The position numbers and the translations under genes are program-made. From Neodiprion pinetum (taxonomy: Eukaryota; Arthropoda; Insecta; Hymenoptera; Diprionidae): a stretch of DNA of 64,000 bases. The notes under the pieces were generated by a model. It was not told the origin of the DNA, searched no databases, and saw only the letters and a program-made list of their open reading frames with translations. The stretch covers positions 32,444,048 through 32,508,047 of the forward strand of contig NC_060236.1 in the NCBI RefSeq assembly GCF_021155775.2. Reading direction: 5' to 3'. Each line of letters opens with the position of its first letter. Position 1 is the stretch's first letter. Shown one piece after another: positions 32,703 to 46,600 of the stretch.

Positions 32703-35529
32703 AGAGCACACATGTGCGGTGTTATACCTGCGCGTTCCGATACTCCGGATGGCTCAATGCTCGGAACGCCGCGCCGGTCTCGCTCTCGAGTTGGTTCGAA
32801 AAGGCCGGTTACAAGAGTTTTGTGAGCGTGCAGCTGTAGCATCCATGCGCGTGTAATGATCGTGGGTCGACGTGGAATATACACGCGTTTCAAGAATTCC
32901 TCAAAAGATTCAATGGTCGTAAAACAAATCGACGAATATGAAAGGCCGCGCGGTCTCTTCAAATGTTTCGTAAAACATTGGTAACTACGACACACACACA
33001 CACGGACGCATACACACACAGAAGTGTTTGTCTGTCCAAACGGTCGGAACTCGGTGCCTCGATCCTCGGAGATTACCTAAAGAATATAAATCTGGCAATT
33101 GGTTTACTGATTAACGATCCGCTGGTACCCAAGACTCGGTAACAAGTCTTTCAAAATATGTTACAAACCTCGTCTTCTTCAAATTTGAGGGTGAGCACAA
33201 AGTTTCACCGTGAATTGCTGATCCGTAGAACTTTTGGAACGACTGTAAAGACTATGAGTCGAGCAGTGCGGCGAGGTTGGCGCCCACTCTCGCATTTCGT
33301 AATCGTAAAGCTTCAGGGGCCTGCACATACGGCTTATTACTCATTTACTTGTACCTGCAAGTTAAAATGATATTTATTCAGGCTTATTAGATGACAAAAC
33401 ATTTCTACGCGGTATACGATAAGATCAACTGTTTCGACGGGGGGCAGGGAGGAGGAAGAAGAGGGGAAAAAAACTAGGAGACGCCGTGTCGCTTCCACCT
33501 CGGAGAAGAAGTCAAAGAAGAAGAAGAAGAAGAAGGTGTAAACGGTAGTGGATAGTCGTCCGGCTGGCTTCACGTACACCTATGTGTGCTTCTCTGCTTC
33601 GTGAAGGAGGGAAAGGGAAGGGGAAAAGCGGTACGTCTGAAAGTCGGTAACACTAGAGCTTCCAATGCGATCAACATTCACATATTATGACCGCTGTATC
33701 GGCCCCGTCCCGCGATCTTTCGAATTGAGACCCACCCAAAAAAAAAAAAAAAAACGCAATTGATACATTGTATAAGGTGATTCAGGCCCCAAGAAGTGAA
33801 ATGAGTTCTTCATCGGAATCCAAGCTCAAGGTTTCTATTCCAAACTGACAATTTTTCCATTGCATTGACACCTAGTTATTTGGTCTTGCACACTCACCAA
33901 AATCAACGTAAGAACAATTACGTTGGGCATGAATTTCTGAAAAGATAACGTGATTGCTTCGGATTCCACGATGTCAGAAGCCTGGTCTAAAAAAATTTTT
34001 CATTTTCGACCGTCGTTATCCGTCAACTGCAGGAGGTAAAAAGATCTGAAGTGCTCGTCCGATCCCCCATTGGAATATTTGCTCAGATAATGGGGGGCAA
34101 TGTACTGCACGGACTGCACCGACAAGCATAAAGAAATTACGAGTCGGGGGAAAGTAGGCATGAATAAAAATAAAAATAATAACAATAGTTATAATAATAA
34201 TACAAAATGGGCTGTGGAAGTGATAAATCCTGATCTAAGTGAGGGAAAACTTTGCAGAGGAAGTCATTTGGCAAAGCGTCTGTCACGTGCCGCGACAAGA
34301 AGGATCGTCCAGAAAATACTTTCCTGTGTACATGCATAACCATGCATGTATGTAGGCAAGAGTACATAATACATAAGCCCATGATGGGTATACATACCGT
34401 TCTCTACAAAGGAAACGGTAACGCGCGAAACGTTACGGCATATAAGCGTAACGATCGACGACGCACGTGAGGCCGCACGTCGTACGCCATTATCTGTACA
34501 CGCGTCTACGGATGGGGGAGTTTTCTGTCCTCGTACTTCTCATTTGCCTACTTGATATCGCTAACTCGTTTGAAGGGGGTGATTGTACTATTTCGAACGA
34601 AATAATCCCGCACAATTTACGCTGAAATTAATTTCCCGTCGATCTCGTCTGACAAAAACCAAATACGACTATTCGGTGATTCTGCTTATTTTCTGTAGAT
34701 ACTCTTGTCAAGCCCGAAGTGTTGCAGAATGAAATCACATTTTTATAATATTTCATTAAAAAAAAAAAATACACATTGTTGTTCCGATTCTATGGTGAAA
34801 AGTAGATCATTTTAATCATCCGACAGACAAATTCCGACGAAAAAAAATTCTTTAACCGTGTGTTCTTGGTTCGTTTTATGTTTAATCCTCTCCGCTAGGA
34901 AGGTACGAAAGTTTTGTAAGACGTGATCCGAGCTACCCGGTATTATTCAAATCCAAGGGGGCCTCCTCGCCACGTTTGTAGTGTACATACAATATACAGA
35001 AATGACGCGTATTAGACGTAAGCAGATCCTGGCTGCAGGCGTGTTTAAATGGCTGTACAAATACATCCTCGAGTATACATACAATGGTACAAATGGCGCT
35101 GATGGGAAGGGATAAAGCGAAGGGTTGAAACACACCACACGACCCCCGCATACTCACTGCCACTCGCTCGAGCGGAAGTCGCAAGTCGTAAACTTCCGCA
35201 CTGGCTGACGTCGCCACCCGAAAAGCAACCGTGACCCCTGCTCTTGGGGCCCTGGAGCCCCGGGGCCCAAAAGAACTCCTTGTTTGCCATTCGGTTTCAA
35301 TCGTGAAATAAATTGCCTTCCTTCTCTCCCTGCGTCACCGTGTAAGGAATAAAAAAACTTGGGGTGATTTTTTTCTTCAGTCAATTCACCCCTTTGTTGT
35401 TGATATCCAGTCAAACTGAGATGCAGGAAATATGTTATTTTCGAACTAGGTACATTCTACGTGATGAAAATACCGTGCATGAAAATCTCGATGAATCGGG
35501 ACCGAAGAAGAATAGTAACACGTACAATA
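32703..35529. other. Non-coding right flank of the transposon
   Basis: No supportable gene. It holds (CA)-type runs near 32991-33021, an (AAG)n run at 33518-33534, A-rich runs at 33738-33755 and 34759-34769, and AAT/AAC-rich sequence near 34164-34205. Open frames reach 113 codons, but they overlap on both strands and have no recognisable motifs. Confidence 0.5.
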
Positions 35530-36166
35530 GGGTGGTCCTTATTTAGGGTGTTGATGAATTTTTCAACCACACCCCAGAAATCAATTTCAAATAATTCGAA
35601 AACAATTGCCTAATTTTTTTAAATTCCTACCTCAACTCTAACATAGTTCGCATTGCGATTTAAGTTTCTTGTGGAAGTAACATGGAAAAAACGTTTGATC
35701 TCAGTATATATTTTATTGTAAAAGTGATAATGTTCCAAAAAATCTACAACTGCGAAGTTTTAGCGGGCATTAGTGGTACTACCTGAAAAAAAATATACAT
35801 CATACTAGGCAATCTAGACGAATTGCACTTCCTCTGAATAAAAAAAGCTCTGATTTCGAGGGTGTGCAATTCGTCGAGATTGCCTTATATGATGAATTGA
35901 ATTTTTTTTTTAAGACAGTAGCACTAATGCCAACTAAAACCTCGCAGTTAGAGATTATTCGGAACATTATTACTCTTACAATAAAATATATACTAAGAAA
36001 AAAAGTTTTTCTCACGCATTCCCATAAAAAACTTCGATCACAATGCGGATTATCTTAGAATTGAAATAAAAATCTGAAAAATTCTATAACAGTTTTTGAA
36101 TACTTTGAATTTGATTTGGGGGTTGGGACGGTAAAAATTCGTCAACATCCTAGACAAGGACCCCAG
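35530..36166. mobile_element. Palindromic MITE with GGGTGGTCCTTA-type ends
   Basis: The left arm GGGTGGTCCTTATTTAGGGT then GTTGATGAATTTTT is mirrored by the right end (AAAAATTCGTCAACATCCTA then GACAAGGACCCC). Pairing continues inward through AAATTCCTACCTC-like and AACATTATTACTCTTACAAT segments to a centre near 35845. The inner part repeats GAATTGCACTTCC / GTGCAATTCGTCGAGATTGCC. TA lies on both sides (35528-35529, 36167-36168). It is non-coding. A relative with the same terminal layout starts at 63387. Confidence 0.8.
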
Positions 36167-36168
36167 TA

Positions 36169-36785
36169 ATGTACAAGCAGAGAGTAACAGTGATACTAGC
36201 TGAGAAAAAATCTTATGTCCCGCTTTGTTCGCCGACAGTAATTTTTTGGCCTCGGCTGCATGCCTTGTTTATGCAGGTACGGGTAGGTATAATACACGTA
36301 ATACGTAGAACTTACGCCTATAGCGAGGCTCGCGTGGGCCGTAATATCCCCCTGCCCCTCGGGACGACTCTGTTATTAGCTAATTATTCCACGCCCGGAA
36401 TATACGTCTGCTACTCATTTTCCCACCTTTATTCTTCAAGGCCTCGCGCGCATGCACCGCCGCGAAGAGATTCCCTCATACTCAATCGCGCCTCTGAGTG
36501 GCGCGCAGAGCGACGCCGAGGCGACCGACGGCCCTTCATCGCACACCGAACAAAGAGTTTCCCCAACGCATAATCGAGACTGGCAAAAACCTCGCTCGCA
36601 AAATCGTGCGAAGGTATGAAACTGGCCGTCTTTTGTCGTTTTTCCTTTGGTTTTCCAAAAAAAAAAAAAAAAAAAAGCAGCTGTTCTCCAAGACAGAAAC
36701 TCTTTAATATGACAAACAAGAAGAAACGAAAAATATAAGAATCGCAAAGAGCAGCTGATCTAACATGAAATTTGAGTTAACAATG
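36169..36785. other. Spacer between two MITEs
   Basis: A GC-richer block at 36240-36620 with many CG dinucleotides is followed by an A run of about 20 at 36657-36676. The overlapping 134-, 96- and 103-codon frames here lie on opposite strands, and I see no family motif in them. Confidence 0.45.
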
Positions 36786-37096
36786 GGTGCGGATCAAAGT
36801 CCCGGATGGTCAAAGTTCAGACAGATCGTCACGCCGAATGGTGAAGTCTTTGAAGTGACAAAACTCGAAAGTTTACCAACATCAAACATATGCGGTTAAC
36901 GCTTCACGACATGTGTGGAGGTTGGTAACTTTCGGAATTTTGACTATTTGGAATTCGATCTACTCGGAGTGTCGGTCATTTGAAACTCTGATCGATTTGG
37001 AACTTTGACCACTAGAGGTTTTGACTGTATGAAATTTCGACCATTCAATGTAACGGTCTGTCGGAACATTGAACATTCGGTACTTCGATCCGCACC
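36786..37096. mobile_element. Palindromic MITE with GGTGCGGATC ends
   Basis: It starts GGTGCGGATCAAAGTCCCGG. In reverse complement the right end reads GGTGCGGATCGAAGTACCGA. Arms of about 150 bp pair imperfectly, with the inner CGAAAGTTTACCAAC / GTTGGTAACTTTCGG block near the centre (about 36915). Both arms contain short reiterated units of the type (A)TGGTCAAAGTTC(C)GA, so the arms themselves look built from a roughly 20-bp internal repeat. I could not define a target-site duplication. Confidence 0.75.
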
Positions 37097-38204
37097 GAAA
37101 ATAAAGTAAGAGTCACACGAGGTAACTCGTTCACAATGTCAAGAAACCGAAACCAAATAGGTAAGGAAAATATGTGTGTTGAAAATGACAAATAGTTGCG
37201 GTGAGGGGAAGATGGGGGAATTTTTCTTTTCGATTGGAGCTAAATTAGAGTTGTTTGACTCCGGCGGCGGATCGCTTAATGTAATCCAGTCAGTAAGGTA
37301 TAAGTGGTTCACCTTGATCTCCCTCTCTCACCTGTCTCTTTCTTTCTCTCTCCATCTCCTCCTTCTCCCTCACTCTCCATCTCTTTCTCGCTCGCTCTCC
37401 CCGCCGCATCGGCGAGCTTCTTCTCTTCTTGTGCGTGACCTCAGGGCAGTTGCAGACCGGCCCGCCCATTTGTAGCGCCCATGTCTGCCTGCTCAGCCAG
37501 CCGTCCGCGAAGTAATCTTACCTCGAAGCGTACGAGAAATCGTCTTACAGGGTTCGCGGTGGTTGGTAGCAGCTGAATCGCAAAATCAAATCCGTATTTC
37601 TCTCTTTTTGCGAATTTTCACGCCGATCTGAAAGTAACGTGCGAGACCGTGCTTTCGTCTTTACATTCCTGCGAATATTGCCTTCTTTTCTGCAAAAGCT
37701 CAAGGAATATAAAACGCTTCCTTGTTACTGCGAGTATAATATCGTCCGCAAAAGTCGGACGAAACGCGTCCTTCTCAATATTCGGGAATAAGATTTAAGA
37801 TCTTCTGGCTGCCCCTGGCTACGCGTAACTTATGCGCTCAGCAGTTGAGGCGGGAGCTCGGGCTCTTAGCCAGTCCTTCTAGTCCTTTTATTTCGCTACA
37901 TATCCGCTGCTCTTTCGTGCAGATACCGAGATGCACGCCCTGCCTCGAGCTCGCAGTCGGACTTTCGAATATTTTGACAGGGCCTACTGCAGGAATTATA
38001 ACTAGTCGGTGGGCAGCGGCCAACCCCCGAATGTTTCGGTAAGGTTATCAATTTTTCATAACTTCAACGAGGCAGGAAAACAATGGAGTCGGACGCTGGC
38101 GCCGAGAAAAAAGTTTCAGCGTCTGCTCGCCGCAGGCTGAGTTAGTTTCCAACTTCCCAGAATCTTGCCTCGACACTTTTCCAGTCAGATTTTTTCCACG
38201 CTTT
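37097..38204. other. Non-coding stretch, pyrimidine-rich segment
   Basis: 37318-37400 is a CT-rich segment (CTCTCTCACC, CTTTCTTTCTCTC). Several GC-richer blocks follow (37450-38160) without recognisable genes. Confidence 0.45.
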
Positions 38205-38260
38205 CGAATAAAAGTTGAATCAAATCAATATCTTGAGCCGTTTCCGAGATATGCCGTAAT
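38205..38260 (+). repeat. Dispersed relative of the 21.4-22.0-kb tandem repeat
   Basis: AAAGTTGAATCAAATCAATA, then CTTGAGCCGTTTCCGAGATA, matches the core of the repeats at 21499 and 21728. Matching sequence continues upstream (ACTTTTCC....GATTTTTTCC...), so the homologous segment is longer than the core. Confidence 0.65.
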
Positions 38261-41200
38261 TTATACTTAAATATGGCGTGGAAGAAAAATCCAGAAATTA
38301 CCAGTTTCGGGGGAAAATTCGCTGCTCATTTGTTCTCTGATAGGTTGTTCCCGTTTGTATTTATCGGCTGATTATTGAAGATATTCTGTAGAGAAAAAAT
38401 CCTGACAATTTGAAACGATACATCTAGATTTCTTCAAATTACGACAATGTCAATAAAGATCACGGAATCGTGCCACTCTGACAGAAGAATGAAGCTCGAA
38501 TTCGTCTATGAATAGGGTGACTTTATTTTCAGAAACTACAGCTATATGGGGTCCGAAGATTCTTTAATTTCCCATTAAACAGAAGGTCCTTGGCCCGCGG
38601 TGCACGCCCATCCCGTGTCCCGTAGTCGGTCGGCGATAAAGCAAAGAAGAACGAACGCCTGACGCCAAAGCACAATAAACCGCCATCCGAAATCGGGTGA
38701 TTTAAATAAATTTACATCCGTTTGTGATCGCATAAATTTTAGTTTATCCAAAGAATCCTCTCTCTTTTCTCTGGCTCTCCGTCATCTTTCAGCGCGCACG
38801 GCGCATGGCCTATAAAAGAAATAAAATAAAGAAGAACAACCGCGCAAATGACTCACCGACATTGTCTCCTCTTCCGGAAACGCTGAACCATGTTGATAAT
38901 AAAACTTGCGTGCATGAGAACGCAGTTCTAACGTGGAGCGACGGAGTAAAAATCATGTAAAGGAATGACGAACGGCAATCACGGGATGCTTGTGATTTAC
39001 ATTGGACCGAGAGACATGCGCGTGATAAGCTGCTGAGCTCGAGGAATCTCATCCAGCATCATAACGTCAAGAGTCCAGCTTATATATCCAGCTTATCATT
39101 CACGGCTTGAGCGAGCAGCTGAGCTTCAAGGAGGGGACACGCCAAGTATCAAGGCACTCTCTGCATGCCGCGTCCTGCAGCAGCTATTGGCAAATTATTA
39201 CGAAACACTGTCAAAACAGTGGATTTATTTGAGCAGGAGTTCTTATTGATGTTCGGGACTGAGAGTCCGTGGGCTGCGCCGCGGGTGGCTCGGACAGCAA
39301 CTACAACGACTATAAATTTTCCCAACCCAATATCGTACCCAGAACGCGTTAAATCGTCTCATCCAACCGTCACTGATGGTTTCCTAGTCGATACAAGGTT
39401 CGTACCTACTCCTTTCGCCCAGCCCACCTTGGTGGTGGGTGAAAAAGAACGATATAACCGAGACGGGAGCAAAGGAAAACGAAAATTTGTCAGAGGTAGA
39501 GCACAACCGGGGTCAATGTTACACATAAATTTCAACCAATGGTCGTTTCACTCTTTGCATTTAGTGCATCTGTCACTTACTATTGGCTCTTGTGTTTCAT
39601 ATGAGTCGACACTCTTCTTCAAGATTCGTCAAAACGCTAAAACCGTCATTCAGCATTATAAAGACGTGATCAAGAATTACACACTGATGACTGGTTTCCC
39701 ATATTATTTTTGATGTACCTGAACCAATATAGTTGTCTGCAAAAAAGTGTCCCTCAGACTGAACCAAAGAGGCTCGTTTCTTGTTTCAAGAGTTCCTAGC
39801 GAGATTTTTGGGAGACCTGGTATTACAGATGCTGAGGAACTAATACCGTATAGTTTCGGTTATTTAAAACTGATGAATAGTTTGGAGGATTTTGTTCCAA
39901 AATCGTTATATTTATCAAAAGTTTGGTTCGATTCTCACGCGGTTCTTGACACGCGATTATACCGATAGCACATATGGAGTCTTGTATAATAGGAAGGAAC
40001 GAATAAAAGACGTTGGTAACTGATGCGGTTGTCCGCTTTGGCTCTTTATCAGTGCCTTTTGAAATGAGTGGGTATGAGGTACACATACCTTGTATACATG
40101 AGCTAGATACACGGATGGGTGTACGGTTGAAATCAATGCGACAATACGTCAGCGATTCAGATCAAAAGAATCCCAACGATCCACTTCCGTTTCCGCGTCT
40201 TCCACCTTAGACTCGGTTCTTACCCGCGAGTTTCAAATCCGTCAAAGAAACGACACACGGTGAAGCTAAAAGAAATTTACAACCGCGTATATTTGAGATG
40301 AGATATTCGCCGTGAGGGATTTAAGCGATGAAGACTGCAGGATGAAATAAAAACGATAGATCGATCAATCGAACAGACCGCTGCGAGAAAGAGTCTGCAA
40401 TGTGTAGGCAGCAGTAGCTGCGGAAGAATAATACACCCCGAGGCTCCATCCATAAAATATGTTTCCCAGTGTGACAGAGTATGATTTTTTTCATCGTCGT
40501 TTTTAGCTTCTACTCCAAAAGGAAACCTTGATCTTCCGATTAAGGATTACATCATGTCGAATTTCAAAATTTGTTCGTTCCATCCGTGGGGGCTTGAGGA
40601 TGAAGAATTATCGACGAAGGTCTAGCAGTTTCTGGCCCGAGTCCATTAACCCCGAATCCCAAATGGGAAGTGAACCGAAGGTACGACCAGGGTATATCAA
40701 GGCAGATAGGAAGGTAATCACGATCAGTTTATACTTCTCATGTAGGTAATTCGACGGGAGAGGAGACTGCCGTTAGTGTCAATAGGTCGTCCATTATCGA
40801 TCGTATAGTTCTTATCGTCAGGCATGGTAGCTATTGTGCAGCTATACGTCCACCTTGACTACGTGCCGCTCCTGCAACGGTTCGAGGTGTGTGTGAGAGA
40901 CGGTGTACACCCATTAATAGCCACTAAAGTGGACACAAAACTATTGAATTACTCCGCACAATGAGCGGAGAACACAACGACAATAACAGAACCAAGAATA
41001 TATATGACAGCGGTAATGATAATGATACCTAACCGTAATGACAATGTATCGATGCACAAAAGGGGCGAGGGCTGAAAGGCCTCAGCAGGTGAGACTGCAA
41101 AGGAAGATGAAGAAGATGAGGAGTGTGGAGAGAAGGAGGAAATGAGGAAGAGCTGGAGGGACACATGGTGCGAGAGAAAGAGGGAAGGAGGAGGAGGAGG

Positions 41201-43197
41201 GTAAGATTCGTTTCGTTTGCTCGCTGCGTCGATGCCTGCGGGATTATATACGACGGCGAACGACAATACGTTTCTGAGATCACTATCAGACCACTATTGT
41301 CAGCCATTAAAAATACCTCCTCAACATTTATTCGGCAAATAAATCTCTAACCCGTGGAATGTACCTCCCTTCACCTCCCTCTCCTCCTCCTCCTCCTCCT
41401 TCTCGGATTCTCAGTCTCTTCTCGTCTCCTCTCTCTTCTTCATCTCTCGAATCCGACCACTGGGCTGTCTTTGATACTCCCGAGGTCCCGCCCCTCTAAC
41501 CACAAGTGGATCGTCGTTTGTTCCTGATCCCTGATTCCAGTCGCTCCCGCAGCTCATTCCTTGTACATCCTTTCCCTTGGAACGCCGCGATTATGCCGCT
41601 CGCGACTCATTAGTTGAACCAACTCTCCGTTATATCGTCCAATTTGTCCGGTTGCCAGCGAGATTGAGATTTAAAACGAGGTGAACACCTCGCACCGCTC
41701 GAGATTTTACATCCACGCGCAGGATTCGAGTCACTGATTCAAATCACGCGCCTTTTTTTCCCGCCATAAATACTTCTCGTCGAATTTAATCAACCTGTTA
41801 GCAAACTTTCGTACTTTTGATTGACACCGCTGATGCTTAGGGGCTGGAAAATCACAATTGAACGGTGGAAGCCCGGTGTTTTGATGTCTGAGCTCAAAGC
41901 CAGATGACAATCTCCCCCTTGATTCTGAGAAACGTGTATTTTTTAAGCTTCACAATGTCCGGAAGATGTTTCTGCTCAACGGAGCGTTAATCTTTGACAA
42001 CGATACCTTATACACCCGGAGACGAGCTCAACTGAGTTAAGTTGACTCGAGTTGAGCTGATCTCCGTTCAGTTCAGAGCTGCACGCTTGTTTACGAGAAC
42101 GCAGCGCGAGCAACCGAGCGTGAATAATAATTAGTCTAATTAATCTAGAAACTAGTTTAGTTTCATATTATATGAACATTATAGATATGTACATATAATG
42201 TATACACATAATTATACAGATGTTAAGTTGCAGGTGAAATAATAGCAATGATAAAATCAGGAGTTTGATGGGATGATCTTTAAAATGGAAACCTTTTACA
42301 GAGATCGTCAACCTGCCCTGATTTTTCCTAACCTTAAGTATGTACGTCTAGATATTCCATTGAAAAGTAACTGGTCTCTGAAATTCAGGGTTAAATGGTG
42401 GCTTCCAAGAAGCAGCGAAATGTTCGCAAGCCGTAGAGACGAGATTTGAGTGACTGCGTACACAATGGGCAAGACTAGTTAGAGGTGCGAGATAAGTTGG
42501 ATGCTGAAGTCTGCCTTCGCAATGAAATTCAGAGGCAAAGGTTCCCCAGCCCATAAACTTCGTCTAGCCTTTAGCCCCTCGTGCGCTTATTGTCGAGCCC
42601 ATTGTTAACCGCGCATATATGAGAAAATTTCTCCTCAGTATGAATAGCTTCAACGGCTCTCACAGCATCCGGAAGGAGAAAATTCTCATTTGAATTCGAA
42701 GGTTAGCCCCAGAGGTGGACCATTCTTCGCTGGAACCAAACATTGACAATTACCGGTGTGACTGGAAAACTTTACGTGCCTTTTGCACGAACTTGCTTAA
42801 CTTTAGAAAACCTTATCTTCGAATGATTTAAACCGAAATCCCTTAAATGCTTGACTTCAAGTGACTTCACATCAGATCGAGCTACTTCAATGAGTGACTT
42901 TTAACGACGTACCCTCAGGATTCCATGCGAACTTTACAATACTTCCAGTGACATGTGACGTGAATTGAATAGAGAATCTTATGCACAGTCAACACCTGAA
43001 CTCAACTATGTTTAATTCGTTGGACTGACAGTGAAATAAACATGGATACAGAATGGGCAATTTTTGGAGCTGAGGCAGAACTGCGTTTAGAAGCAACGGT
43101 TAAAAAAATACCCCCAAAGAAAGCCCCCTACGAAACTAAGGGAATTCTGATCATTGTATGAAAAGTGTAAAGACTAGTTGGAAATACCTGTATCATG
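38261..43197. other. Non-coding stretch
   Basis: It contains (CTC)n at 41380-41401, AT-rich and moderately GC-rich blocks, and three consecutive + strand open frames at 39165-39713 (182 codons), 39747-39968 and 40013-40210. These are in different frames, lack a credible splice chain and match nothing I know, so I do not call a gene. They are the longest unexplained open frames outside the transposon and deserve a search. Confidence 0.4.
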
Positions 43198-43627
43198 CAC
43201 TGAGAGAAATTTTTAGTTCCGGTTACCGCTCAGTCCTTAACTATTTTCATTTTTTACCACAATCGAAAAATATAGTTCTAGGCAGAAAATGAAAATCAGT
43301 TTTCTAGCTGTTACCAGAAAGTCTAGTATCCGTTACTACTCTTTCTCATTACGATCACTGTTGCTATATTTTCTCGTAACTGTTGCAAAAATTTAATGCT
43401 CGTGCAACGATAAATTGACGTTAAAGCCTTATTTAACTAAAAAAGTAGAGTAAACCTCACAAATTGATTTTGCGTTTCAATTACCAAAAAAAAGATCGAC
43501 AACAGGGGAAAAATGGTTACGCGTACCTCGTTTTTCGTAATTCCAACAATATTCAAACAGTTTTTTTAACGACGCCTGTTTTATCGAATTTTTCTAGTTA
43601 CCGTAACAAATGAAATTTTTCTCAGTG
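43198..43627 (+). mobile_element. CACTG-ended MITE, copy 3 (full length)
   Basis: A 430-bp element. It starts CACTGAGAGAAATTTTTAGT, ends GAAATTTTTCTCAGTG and is flanked by TG on both sides (43196-43197, 43628-43629). It aligns with copy 1 (3175-3603, opposite orientation) over its full length and with the first 165 bp of copy 2 (9838-10003). The terminal inverted repeat is about 15 bp (CACTGAGARAAATTT). No coding capacity. Confidence 0.85.
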
Positions 43628-46600
43628 TGGTTTCCAAGGATATTTCGCCGAAAAGTCTGATCGGTGGTTGGCCCGATGACAGTATTATAGACCTAGCTGG
43701 TGATTGGAAGCCGTAGGAAATAGTTTCGAGGAAAATCTTCCCGGAAACAATCCGCTCCACGTATAGCGCGTGTACCTCTGCTCTACTCCTATCGTGCGAA
43801 GGTGGGAAGATGAGGAGGAGGTGGTGGAGGTGAAGGAGGCGGAGGTGGAAGAGGATGAGGAGGGGGAGGTTGGCGAGTTCGAAGGGGTGAGTGAGGTGAG
43901 GCAGAGGTACACAGAGCGGCATAGCAGGGCTCCCGGCAATGCGGGAGTGAGCGTGACGGAGTAATTCAATTTGAACTCGGCGCGGCGTCCCGGCGCTCGG
44001 CGTCGCTCCTCGATCGATGCCGCAAATATTAGCCGCCGTTTTGTTACGAGTTTCCCGCCTGTTGTAGGTACATGTTATACAGGTACAAGCCTTCCTCGTC
44101 CCCTCGTTGTCTGTGTGCGTGTGTTTGTGTGTGTAGGCATTCTCCACTACCTCGATTTTCATGTATTCATCATGTCGTACCTAAACATCGTCAAAATGCC
44201 TCGAAATTCTTTGAATTACTCGCCAATCGTTGCTGTTGTATGAAGATTCTTCGAGGTTAATTGACTTTCCAAGAAACAGTCTTGATGATACATGACTGGG
44301 GACCGTCAACGGCGCGAGTTACGATAACCTGATTTGAATATTTTTGCAATTTCCGTGTCATTATGTAGGGTATAAAGATGTGATGAATCACCGTTGTGCC
44401 TAAAGAAAAGCGTGAAGAGGACGATATTACAGGGAAAGACGTTGAGACAAGTGGAGAGATGGGTGGACGAAGACGAAAGGAAAGATATTGGAGGTACCTT
44501 GACGTGCCAATTTGCTTGAACGAAAAGAGTCTACCAGGATTAGTCGGCCTGCCTACTAGACAAGGTACCATGTATATCTAGTCGCTGAGACACCTTGACC
44601 ATTAAATTCGGTGATACATGAACCATGGGAATTGTATTTATGCATATTTATTTCCATGAAATACGTGAGATCATCGAACTTCCGCGGTTTAGATGTCGCG
44701 GGATACTTGATGCGGTTTTATTTTCCTTCTATTCGGAAGAGGGAGAGAGAGAGAGAGAGAGAGAGAAAGAAAGAAACAAGCATATTTTTAATAGCTAACT
44801 GGACTTGTCGCGGTTATACTAGAAAGTTGATCGTTAGGCTCGGATTTCGATTCGTTGAATTCAAGTTTGTCATCGTTTATACAATTAAACTTCTTAGGGC
44901 CAATGATGGGTTGACGAGAGAGTTTCTCTTCTAACTCCGAAGAGTGAAAAATAATTGCGGAATTTACGAGGAAGGAGCAAAAATTAATTGCTCGTTTTGG
45001 ACAGTTTTTATTTTTTTTTTTCTCTTGTTTCTTTTTTTCTACATCGCGTATGCATCTAAAATTCGAAATTACCTCTGCAAGTGTACATCTCGTTATATGA
45101 GTTGTTATAAAAGCAATTCGAATTCGATCGCCATAACGTGGATTCCCAACGCACCGGCCTGCTTATCGTATTTTACGGTTATTGCGGAGAAACACGTCCT
45201 ATGTACACTGCACGAATAAAGGTTCGTATTTTATTAAACCTAATTTCCGTGTATCTGGATTCGAATTATAAGAAGAGAGAGAGAGAGAGAGGAATTTGGA
45301 AAAACCAAAATGAAGAAAAAACGATTGAATAGTCAGTTTCGAATTTAAGTCCATATTGACATACGAAAAATTCGCTGTCGAAACTTGTGATCAATTTTTT
45401 TTTTTTATTTTCACTCTCTTCTTTTTAAGACGTAAAATATACACGCATGGCAACAGCGATTCATCTTGTCTTTTAATCTCCCCAGCTCCGTGTGGAGTGA
45501 TTTGAATATTTTCCATACCACCGGCATTAAGCAGACGAAAAATAAAAACGGAACTCTTCTGTACGGACAAAAATTCATTGGAAAAAGAAGGAGGGAATGA
45601 AAATTGAAAAAAAAAAAAAAAAAAAAACAGTACAAAAAAAAAAATAAAAAAATTCAGCAAACACAACACAAGCGAAGAAAAGGCATCAAAGGTTTATCTT
45701 GACCTAGAAATGAGGCGTGCGGGAGTTGTTAAAAATTCAAAGAAGTTAGGAGAGCATAAATGAAGGGGCGTAGCTTTTCCAGCTGCTGCTGCTTTTGCGG
45801 AATGATTAAAAAAGCACCGAGGAGAGAAAAATCCCTCGTTCAACCCCCAGACCCCCTATCGCTCTCCCCCTCCTCAACCCTCTTCTCATCGTCACCTGCA
45901 GTACACGGGCTTTTTTCCCTTTGTGCAGCGAAGGGGTGTGATGCACCACCGCTGCATAGGCGCTTCGATGCAGGCGCGTGAAAATTACTGCACAACATCA
46001 GACGTGCGAATAGTATACACGTTGCTGAAGTTAGCTAGAATCATGAGAAATGCATGAAAATTAAATAAATAAACAAAAAAAAACACTCGAACGGGAAATC
46101 AAAAAAAAAGAAAAAATAAGAATAGAACGAACGTTCGAAAGGAGGGATTAAAAAAAAAACCACAAGCTATGGCGGGACGAAATATCCATAAAAATAGATT
46201 ATTTCAACGGAAACGGTATATTAATTTCCAATGGGGTGGAATAATATTTCATCTCGAGTATAAGACGACGACGCTGCTCCGTCGGCCTGGCGCAGAATAT
46301 CCAGCGCTCTGGTTGCCATGAATTTGATTTTCATGTGACCACGCCTCGCGTATACACGTATATATGTACATACATGTACATACATATACATACATATGTA
46401 TATATACAAACGTGTATTTACACGGTGCAACCCCTGCAGGCTGCGATAGATCCTAAAATTGATTCGACGTATTACGGTACCATTGAAAATCAATTTAGAA
46501 CCAAGTTTGAGGGGCTGGCTTGCAACCCTCGACTAGACGAGCGGAAAAACGTATATGCATGCGTATAAAAATACGCGCATCGCTTTGTACTTGACCGAAG

